Below are positions 55,199 to 64,000 of a DNA stretch of 64,000 nucleotides, in pieces; positions within the stretch are counted from its first letter, which is position 1, and each line of letters opens with the position of its first letter. Both the position numbers and the translations under genes were made by a program. Under the pieces are notes generated by a model that saw only the letters and a program-made list of their open reading frames with translations, ran no database searches and was not told where the DNA came from. Origin of the DNA: Rotaria socialis (taxonomy: Eukaryota > Rotifera > Eurotatoria > Philodinida > Philodinidae); the NCBI GenBank assembly GCA_905331475.1, contig CAJNYU010003734.1, positions 186,001 to 250,000 of the forward strand. The letters run 5' to 3'.

Positions 55199-58100
55199 AT
55201 GATAAATGATACGAGTGATACTTCTGTGGATATTGATAAAGAACTTTATCCCGCTCTGATTCAATGCTTCTTTATAATTGCTGTCGGTTATGTTGCTGGT
55301 CAACTAAATTTATTGACACGCACACAATCGACAGGTCTTTCACGTTATATCAGTAACTTCGCTTTACCTGCTGTAGTATTTAAAAATCTCGTTGACTTAC
55401 AATTTGAAAGAGTATCATGGCAATTTATTACATCTGTACTTGTTGCTAAAACAATTGTTTTTCTCTTGACAGCACTTTTAACTGGTATAGGTGAACGTCC
55501 GAGGAATTTTGCAAGCATGGGTTTACACGCAATAATGGCATCGCAAAGTAATGATTTCGCATTGATTCTACCCATAATTGATGCTGTATACAGCCAATCA
55601 CATCCAGATTATGGACGGTATATATATCTATTAGCTCCAATATCTTTAGTCATACTGAATCCAATCGGTTTGCTTCTAATTGAAATACAGAAACGTTTAG
55701 ATGATCAAAAAAAGCATCCTAACATATCTATATGGCATCGTTGCCAACTAATTAGAAAAATATTTAGTAATATAAGTCGCAATCCAATTGTGATATGTAC
55801 ATTACTTGGCGTTGTCTTTAATCGAATATTCAACGAACATTTACCGAATATCATTGAACATATATTAACACCAGTGGCACAATCCTTTAGCGCAACGGCA
55901 TTATTTTATCTCGGTTTAACAATGGCTGGTAAATTACGTCGTCTGCATACACATCTTGTTGTAACCGTATTTGCTCTGAGTATGATTAAATTAATTTTAT
56001 TTCCATTAATATTACGTCAAGCCGTCTTTCTATTTGTTAAATCAACGAAAGGAACTTTAAATAATACAATTGATTTTTCAAATTTCGGTTTTCTATATGG
56101 AACAGCACCAACTGCACCATCAGTTATATTTTATGTACCTGAATCAAATGCTGCATTACAAACGATTGCTTCAACGGGTCTAATTTTTTCCACTTTACTT
56201 TCGATACCAATAATGCTTGTATCAGCGAAAATGATTAATTTAAGAACATTAGATATAAAACTGAAACAAACATATGAATCAATGCTAATAAAAACATCGT
56301 ATGATGTTAGTATGATATCATTACTTTGTACGATTATTGTTCTTGTTGGATTTTCTTTACGATATCGTCTATTAAGAAGGTCACCTATTCATAAATATAC
56401 ATTTATTTTCGTTGGCCTACAAATGATATATGCTATTTGGACAATATCAATTCAATATGTGCAACTACCTATATCGGGAACAGCTTCAATAATAGTTGAT
56501 ACAGGTAAAAGAAAAACGACAGCAAGCTTTATGCAAAATTCAAGAGTCATTTTTATGATTCAAATTCAAATTCTTGTGTAAACATAAAGATTCATAAGGA
56601 AATTTTTCGAATAGAGAAATATTCATCTGCAATGTAGATTTTTGCTTTTCATGCGTATCAAATTACAACCGTTTATGCTCTGATCCTATGAGGCATATAG
56701 GCATGAATTAATGTTTAACTGGATTATTCAAATGTATCGTTTTTTTCTCTCCAAACAAATATGTTATGCGAGAAGATTTCTAGACAAACGTTGTACAACA
56801 TAAATAATTTTAAACGATCATTCTGTGCAAATACAATCCAAAATAAAGATAGTTGAAATATAGAAGTACAAATTTAGATCATACAGAGTGTGGTACATGT
56901 TGTTAGTATAAGATAAAAACTCCTATATATGCACTACACCCATGTTTCGTTCTTACAAAATTCAGTAAAAAATGGTTGAAAAAACTTTCCTAACATAGTT
57001 CGGCTAAGTCAATTATTGTCTGATTAGTTAACACAATTACATCGGTTTCCACTTCCAGGTATTCTGTGAAATATATAAGTAATTTAATTACATATGTCAT
57101 GCGTAGATCAACACAAGTCAACAGTGACATATTAGAAAATCTACACATGCCATTCAGTTTGGAATTTATTATTATTTTTTCTCTTATGGTCTTGAATTAA
57201 ATTACTATGTACTTCAACACGCACATGCATTATCACGTGAAATTTTTCATTCGTTTTAGGTAGTATTCTACTAGCTCTAACAACGCGTTCGTGGGCAACA
57301 AGTATTTCAATTGCTTTGATGATATCATTTTGTTATTCAAACGAACGTGCTCATTATTTTTTCTGGTTATATCATTTATTTGGTTGGCTTGTTCCTATTT
57401 GTACCACTCTTATAATATATTATCAATCGTCCATCGATCGATCAAGAAGCGAATCGTCGATGGATACAGAAAAATTTGGAACTGTTCAAACTAGTGCTTC
57501 AGTCTGTTTACTTGCTATATGTATTATAATTACTTCTTCAAATCTTCTTCGAATTGCTCGGCGTACATATCGATTAAAACAAAATGCAAGTGAAACTCAA
57601 CCATTAATTAATGAGGGAAGTGAATATACGGACAGTCAAACAACACTACGATCACTTTCTATAGGTATTTAATTATTTAAACTAATTGAGTTTTTATTTT
57701 TTTTTATTTGAAAACATAATTGTAGATCTAAAACCATCCGAATACAGTACACAATGGCTTCGCCATTCAGTACTTGTAGGCCTATTGAATATAAATGCTT
57801 TTGTTGTAAGTTCAAGTGTTCAATCAATAGAATTAAGTCTTGTATTTAATTTTACTTTACTTTTAGTGTATATCGGCTTTATTATGGTCCTTATTAACAA
57901 GAAATCGTGATGGTGTTTATTATGAATTACAATTTCTTGACACTGTTCTATTACATGGACAAGTAAAAACGATAACTTGAAAATTTCCTTTTTAATTTCT
58001 ATTTGAATTTGTTTCGCATCTTTAGGGCATCATTACATTTCTTGTTTTTGCGCTTGATGCTGATTTATTATTACCTATAAGTCGAAAGTATGATTTCATT

Positions 58101-58561
58101 GAATAGTATATATGAACTTTTTACATTGTCTTTTTTTTTATAGAATTATTAAATTATTGAATCGTTTTGGTTTAAAAATAGAGTTTTCTCGAAATCATAC
58201 TCATTGTCGACATTCAGAAAATGAGAGACCATTAGATTTTACCGAAAAAATTCGATCAAATTTTATTCGATATTCCATACGAACACAAAGGTAGACAATT
58301 TACTATTAGAATAATTAAATTTCAAGTTTTATTTTCTTTTTCACTTTCAGTGCAAGTGGTTCTGTGGAAAACATTGAAACAACATTTAATGAGAATGAGT
58401 TTTGTCAATGGCTTGTAACAAACGGTCATATGGAAAATGAATCAATAGCTCATGACTATTGTCAAGAATTGGTGAATAAAAGACAAATAATTTGTATTGA
58501 TCGCACAGAAAATGAAAATAGTCAAGAATTCGATAATCATTGGTATGCCTTTTCCAAATAG
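55199..58561 (+). CDS. GPR155: GPR155 / LYCHOS lysosomal cholesterol sensor (PIN-like permease plus DEP domain)
   Basis: Seven exons: 55199-56504, 57260-57664, 57726-57805, 57867-57962, 58026-58087, 58144-58290 and 58351-58561; 768 residues (human 870). The large first exon encodes an auxin-carrier (PIN)-like membrane domain: LYPALIQCFFIIAVGYVAGQ, SRYISNFALPAVVFKNL, IMASQSNDFALILPII and YGTAPTAPSVIFY. The following exons add further GPCR-like helices and a loop with basic/acidic clusters. The last exon is a DEP domain (NEFCQWLVTNGHMENE...HWYAFSK). In vertebrates the protein sits on lysosomes, senses cholesterol and feeds mTORC1 through its DEP-containing part. The first-exon frame stays open 25 codons into intron 1, but the donor and the downstream phase fix the junction at 56504. 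Confidence 0.95.
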
Positions 58562-58979
58562 AATCAAACAAATAGAAGTTTGATTGCAATTTATTTTTTT
58601 AATATTATTTTTAAGCTTTGTAATTCGTTTTTCTTTAATCAGATACGATGAAATAATGTATTATATTTTATTTTCTGTTTTTTTTTGCTTTGATTTCATT
58701 TTTTTTTGTATAAAATCCTTGATATTATTCATGTTCCATTTCTTGTACAAATATGATGTCGGCAGAAAAAAAAAATATTTGTCAAGATGACGTTAAACAC
58801 TTTTTTCTTTGTGTTCTATATCGTCGCGATAGCGATTTTGAAAAACAACTCGAGTCTTATAGTTCTTCATTCTAATGCTAATATAAATCTTTTTTTTAAA
58901 TCAGTATAAGTATAATAACTAGGCCGAACAAGTACTGTATTTATGTAATCAGTAAATTGGATGGAAGAAAAGAAGCATA
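58562..58979. other. GPR155 3' flank
   Basis: T-rich 3' UTR and spacer up to the pogo-type element. No coding sequence recognised. Confidence 0.45.
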
Positions 58980-59976
58980 CAGTAAAACCTTCCTTGAATG
59001 GGCGCCCACGGGACTTTTTAAAATCGCCCATCTTACGGAGGTGCCCGTACTATAGAGTTATTTTTAATATATACTGATTACTGATGTTTTCACAAGCAAC
59101 ATAATAGACAGCACCGACACTTATATATACAATCGGTATTTATATCTTGAATAGTGTCCAATATTTTAGTTTAATTTATTTGATTAGTTTTTTATTTAAC
59201 TTTATTTTCTATCATCATATTTACAGTCAAGCTTTTCGAACGAAATCTGTAATTGAACTTTGCCGGTTAGTTTTTGATTCGATGTAGGCATCAGCAAGTT
59301 TTGATTCCAGATTAGTGGCGAATTGATGAAGTTCCGAGTGGCGAGTAGACGCAAGTAGATGGAGCTTTCGAACCATTTCAAGTGCATCAATGAGCGAAGG
59401 AGATTGGGTGAGGGTGAGGGTGAGGGTGTGGGTGTAAGACGTGATTTCATAAAAGAAGTGCATCCACACCCACACCCTCGATACCTTGTATCTCTCATAT
59501 AGCTTGCGTTGTGATAGCCCAGCTCCATCACCGTAGTCATTGATCAATTCAATCTTCTTATCAAGAGTAAGGTAATGGCACGACGTCATTTTTCAAATGA
59601 TATGAATATGTAATGTAAGAAAAACAATAGTATTTATACTCTTATTATCATTGACTGAACAATGAGAAGTGTATAGATGAGTTGTTCTTTTTGTTCAATC
59701 GGACTAGCTTTTCTTTTTCTTTCTCTACGAACAGCAAGGAGAGATGAGACGAGAAGAAAAAATAACATTCTACGTATTATAACATTCACTATATCTGCCC
59801 ATGTGAAAGAGGTAAATGTACACTATGGACTGAAAAAACAATGCCCATTATTCGAGGTTGGAGGTGTCCTTGTTAGAGAGACTCATACTCAGCAAAATTG
59901 ATTGGTCGTTCCGCCCAGTGCCCATATAAGTGAGGTGCCCTTGTTATAGGGGTGCCCATGTAAAGAGGTTTTACTG
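58980..59976 (-). mobile_element. Internally deleted pogo/Tigger-type transposon
   Basis: Terminal inverted repeats CAGTAAAACCT on both ends, flanked by TA on each side (58978-58979 and 59977-59978), as expected for the pogo/Tigger branch of Tc1/mariner. Subterminal GGGC-A/G-CC repeats occur at both ends. A minus-strand ORF (59589 to 59227, 120 codons) begins with a Psq/CENP-B-like helix-turn-helix (LTLDKKIELINDYG...SQRKLYERYKVS). It ends with a tail typical of these transposases (SSITDFV). The catalytic DDE core is missing, so it cannot be autonomous. A G-rich repeat lies at the internal deletion junction (see repeat). Confidence 0.82.
59405..59480. repeat. G-rich telomere-like repeat with inverted copy
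   Basis: Units of TGAGGG (three) and TGTGGG (one) on the plus strand at about 59405-59436, then, 25 bp later, the complement of GAGGGTGTGGGTGT at 59461-59480. The two blocks form a hairpin with a stem of about 14 bp. They sit exactly where the transposase N-terminal HTH is joined to its C-terminal tail. Confidence 0.7.
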
Positions 59977-59978
59977 TA

Positions 59979-61798
59979 TATGTAAGGTAGTCATTAGAAA
60001 ATTGGAAAAACTATGAAAACTATTTAGCTCATACTATATATACGTATGCTAATGAATGTTGATGTAATGTCAGTATTTTTCTCTAAGAATTATACAACCG
60101 ATAACAAGAAACAGTAATGAAAAGCATTTTGGTTTTGTGAAAAATCAATATTATAATTGAATAGTGAAATACTTCCTGCCTTAGAAGAAACAGGAAAATT
60201 TTTATAGATTTTATCACTTGGTAAAAAAGTAAGAGTATAAGTTTTATTTCTTTTAAATTACGACTATTTTCAAAACAACATGTTTTGTCGTATTTGATTT
60301 TCTCATATAGTAACAAAATAGTTTAATGAAATCAATTAAAATGACGTAGATAGAAAAACTAATTTCTCATCAAGTAAGAATTAAGTGAGAAAAAGATTTC
60401 GACTCCTTTATGACATCAATTATCATTGAAAAAATGTTATGATATGGTAGAGAATAGTTCAAGATTTCTTTCATATTCCTATGTATACATTGCATTGTTC
60501 TAGAAGGTTTTGTTGTAAATACTATAAATATACATATATATATATATATATATATACTAATACAATAAGTCGAGACTTTACACGATAATAATCAGATCTA
60601 CATTGTTTTCAGTCTATGACATATTTATAATCTTTTCTATCAGCATTGATAAATATTCGTTTTCAAACTGCATTTTTACGTATCTTGGTACTAAAAACTC
60701 AAATAAACATAATTGTATGGCAAAATTGACTCTGCATATGTAATCCAATACAAAATAAGAAGCAAATAAATCGTTTATTTAATCCGTAAGTGAATAAATA
60801 CTATCGATCTAGGTGTGAATAACATAGAAAAATATTTTGTATATACCATGCAAATATGAGTTCATTCGATATTGCAGGGAAAACATGTTTATCAACAACA
60901 AGCATACGTTAATGAAATAATAGAAAAACATGATTTTTTAGCATACTGATCGGAATCTTAATGAATTCTGGTTAAGAACTATGAAAAAATATTTCTTTTA
61001 TTGTGTTCTTTCATCGCTTGAGTTATTTATTAATCGTACTTAGATTGATGTGTCGAATTATATGGTATATTGACTGTTGTTTATTGTTAGCATACTGCAT
61101 CTGATATACCAAAACCTTGAAACTGTAAGTAGCACATATTGACGATTCTGACAACGACTAATAATCTTACGGCAGAGAATAATAACGAGTAAAAGTCAAT
61201 GTGTCTTGGGTCTATTTATTTTTCTGGGCTTTCCGAATATTTTCTAACAGAAGCAATGTTTGCAACACATGATAATACACTCGTAAATATAACACAATGT
61301 GATGATATGCAAATTGTGAAACTGCTACCAAGGAAAAGATGACACAGGAGGATAGAATATATGAAGATATGGTTTTCGAATCTCATCTATTTTAAATATT
61401 ACATAATGATGAAACAAGAATGTTGCCTATCTAGCTTTCAAGTTTCACTTGTCAACTCTTTTAAGTCGTATGCATAGTGAATTTTCAGATGAAAATATTA
61501 GTAATTAGTGTTTTAAAATAGCATTCATGAATTTTCTATGCATCATATACACCTGCTATATAACAATCAAGCATAAGAAAAGATACTTGAGAAATGTCAA
61601 TGTTAGCTTCTTCTTACTTCGAAGCCTCTTTTTAATCATTATGATAGAAACGTGAAAGGTTATCATACGCTCACATACGCAAAGAGAAATGTTAAATGTT
61701 TAGTTGTGCTTCTGCCGCTGTGTATTTTTTTCCTTCATTTCATCATCCTCGAGTTATTGATCTATTCATAGATATCTTGATTCTATGCTTGTATGTAA
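59979..61798. other. Gene-less stretch between pogo element and palindrome
   Basis: AT-rich, with a TA dinucleotide run at about 60532-60557. No coding exon, RNA gene or further transposon end recognised. Confidence 0.5.
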
Positions 61799-62374
61799 AG
61801 AATGCGTGTACTCAAGAAGAACTGTCTTTTTGTAAGATCGTGTTTGAATCGTAATATCTTTGTGAAATGGTGAGCAAATGAGCTCAAATTTTGCAGCGAA
61901 GTAGAAAAAATTCTTTTCTATCTGTTGGTGAAAGAAGTTTTGAAAAAGTTGAGAAATGGTCGAGTTATGAGCGGTAGTTTTCAGTCATCTGGTGTCGTTC
62001 TAAATAAACGCACTTTCTTCAATAGGAACGATAATGCAAAAATTGTCCCCAAGTAGAACACACCAGCAAAAATTCATTTTAATAACGTTATTAAAATGAA
62101 TTTTTGCTGGTGTGTTCTACTTGGGGACAATTTTTGCATTATCGTTCCTATTGAAGAAAGTGCGTTTATTTAGAACGACACCAGATGACTGAAAACTACC
62201 GCTCATAACTCGACCATTTCTCAACTTTTTCAAAACTTCTTTCACCAACAGATAGAAAAGAATTTTTTCTACTTCGCTGCAAAATTTGAGCTCATTTGCT
62301 CACCATTTCACAAAGATATTACGATTCAAACACGATCTTACAAAAAGACAGTTCTTCTTGAGTACACGCATTCT
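61799..62374. repeat. Perfect 576-bp palindrome (288-bp arms, no loop)
   Basis: The sequence from 61799 to 62086 is, as far as I can read, the exact reverse complement of 62087 to 62374. The centre is AATAACGTTATT at 62081-62092 with no spacer, and pairing stops at 61798/62375. No target-site duplication is evident. The arms contain no long ORF. It could be a foldback element, a very recent inverted duplication, a source of double-stranded RNA, or an assembly/amplification artefact. Confidence 0.9.
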
Positions 62375-63654
62375 ATATTTTGTGCATTCGTTACTAACTA
62401 TTGTAAGAAAAGCATGACTAGGTGGAAAAATATAATCATACGCATTTTCATTTTTTTCCTATTAATGCAAATAGTCATCATGACTATCTATCATTAACAT
62501 TAGTACAGGTACGTTGCACACCGCTCATATCCGGTTTTTTTCGAGAAAAAGAAGTTGTGTTTATTACTTAAAGGCAAATATGTAAGAACGAAGAACTGAA
62601 TCATATAATATAGATGATTTACATCTGTAGATGGCATCAACAATCTTATCATGTCCATCCATTATAATTTGTTCATAGATGTACTATGGAAGCGTCGTAG
62701 AATTATTCTATTTGAATTTCCCATGGTAAAAAAATGAGTCAAAACAGGAAATACATTAATAGCGTGACTTTAACATTGTAATGATTTCGCGCGCACTCAA
62801 GTAGTACAGAGCACGAAATACTCATTCTTTGTCTTTTTTTGACAAGTAAAAAAAATCAGACAAAACGTAAGTATCGATAGAGATAAAAATCTACTACTTA
62901 TTGAAAACAGTCTTCAACAATAGAACACTGGCGTCACTATTCGTGAAAAAAGTAGCAGCTGTCTCATAATAAAACAAGATTAGAAAGTATTCTTCCGAGT
63001 AATTCTTTATGTACGAGCTGTAGTGTTTGCTAATAATATTAAACTAATCAAAAAAAATAGTTCCTTACGCTTCAATATAAGAATTTTTTATGGCTCTCAT
63101 ATAAGTGAACAAATAAAACCATATAAGAGATACTTTACTGAATGTTTTTCTTGCCTGAAGCAAAACTAGATTCTATTAGAAATAATATGATGTGATCATG
63201 TTCCTCCTGAAAATGCCTGTACCTCACAAATAACAGATATCTATCTGTATTCGGCTAACACGTCACTATTGATGTATATCAACTTTTGTTCTATTTTACA
63301 TCATACGAATATTTTGTATCACTGTTCTTTGTCTACATTTCTTTCTGAGTCTATTTGTCTCGTTCTCTCTATTATTGTCCTCTTATTTTGCACGATGTAT
63401 GCCGAACATATACATGAGTGTGCTGTTGTTTTGCCATTGCATTTTGTACGCGTAACCGTCGTATACAATTTAATAGCTGTCGTCTTTTTTTACCTCCTTC
63501 TTTTTTTGTGACTTACTTTCTTACCGTTCTGTTAAAAGGTTCGTAAAATATTCGTCGACAACTATTCATGTCAACAGACGCACATTTCGCACAAAACTCC
63601 CCCATTTTAGATAAAATTTTATTTTCTTCTTACATGAAACATTACATTTAAAAC
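62375..63654. other. Upstream region of the calcium-sensor gene
   Basis: AT-rich spacer and 5' UTR. A hydrophobic 80-codon ORF at 63269-63511 is probably chance. No regulatory site recognised. Confidence 0.45.
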
Positions 63655-64000
63655 ATGGGCTCTAAACCATCGAGACAAAATTCAACAAATAGTGAACCAT
63701 TGGATCAAGGAACAATTAACGAACTTTGTCAAGATACTGGATTTTCAGAAGATGAACTTAAAGAATGGCATAGGTAACAATTCGAACAGATTCATATATT
63801 ACTAATTTTCAACCAAATAAATTGTTTTGCTTTTTTTTATAGAAATTTCTATAAAGATTGCCCAGATGGCAGATTAACATTGAAACAATTCGAACAAGAA
63901 TATGCAAAGATAATGGGGAAACCCACTCAAAAGACAGCCGACTATGTCAGACATATGTTTAATGTTTACGATGAAGATAGAAATCAATTTATCGATTTTA
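63655..64000 (+). CDS. Neuronal calcium sensor family protein (recoverin/NCS type), cut by window end
   Basis: Two exons (63655-63773, and 63843 to the window end), joined in phase 2. The start MGSKPSRQNS has Gly2 and a Ser at position 6-7, fitting N-myristoylation. The text FSEDELKEWHRNFYKDCPDGRLTLKQFEQEY is the first, non-canonical (Cys-Pro) EF-hand of this family, followed by AKIMGKPTQKTADYVRHMF and the start of EF-hand 2 (DEDRNQFIDF). These proteins bind calcium and move to membranes by a calcium-myristoyl switch. The subtype (NCS-1, hippocalcin, VILIP) cannot be settled from the half shown. Confidence 0.9.

Noticed and set aside
56505..56581. GPR155 reading frame continuing past exon 1
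   Set aside because: A donor at 56505 and the phase of the next exon give a better family match; the extension is intronic.
60083..60316. 77-codon minus ORF
   Set aside because: Lys/Ile/Leu-rich, no motif, no splice partners.
63269..63511. 80-codon hydrophobic ORF upstream of the calcium sensor
   Set aside because: No family resemblance; likely chance in T-rich DNA.

Overview
The window is nuclear DNA of a small, compact animal genome. The genes are animal orthologues (Wntless, alpha-catenin, cullin-2, a VEGFR/PDGFR-type receptor kinase, GPR155, a neuronal calcium sensor). Each is cut by many GT-AG introns, mostly about 45-70 nt with a few of 0.6-2 kb, and introns and spacers are very AT-rich. 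Genes lie on both strands at short spacing. There are no operons, ribosome-binding sites or CRISPR arrays. A bdelloid rotifer (Adineta/Rotaria type) is my best guess from intron size, AT content and protein character. That is an inference and not a database result. All products and exon borders were read by eye from splice signals, reading phase and remembered protein families; borders may be off by a base or so.

Layout, left to right: 5' end of SNRK kinase (-, cut by the window edge); a DOMON-less, membrane-anchored DBH/MOXD-like copper monooxygenase (+); an MTHFSD-like folate-ligase-family gene (-) with an unexplained N-terminal extension; VAP, the ER contact-site protein (+); gamma-tubulin (+); a hAT-type BED-finger fragment beside an ambiguous base; alpha-catenin (-, 20 exons, with a candidate internal first exon); cullin-2 (+); a 3.2 kb gene-less stretch; RNF217-like RBR ubiquitin ligase (+); GTPBP3/MnmE mitochondrial tRNA GTPase (+) with a hAT insertion in intron 6; SCO1 (+); GLD-2-type poly(A) polymerase (+); a 1495-residue Ig-domain receptor tyrosine kinase with a divergent kinase domain (-); Wntless (+); GPR155/LYCHOS (+); a deleted pogo/Tigger transposon; a perfect 576-bp palindrome; and the start of an NCS/recoverin-type calcium sensor (+, cut by the window edge).

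The genes are mostly housekeeping or signalling and do not form one pathway. GTPBP3 and SCO1 both act in mitochondria and sit 87 bp apart on the same strand. Alpha-catenin, Wntless and the receptor kinase are all tissue-organisation genes. The receptor kinase and Wntless start head to head 273 bp apart and may share a promoter. The accessory content worth a second look is the palindrome, the three transposon remnants, the divergent receptor kinase, the alternative alpha-catenin exon, and the fused or extended MTHFSD gene. I did not find a clearly new multi-gene system.
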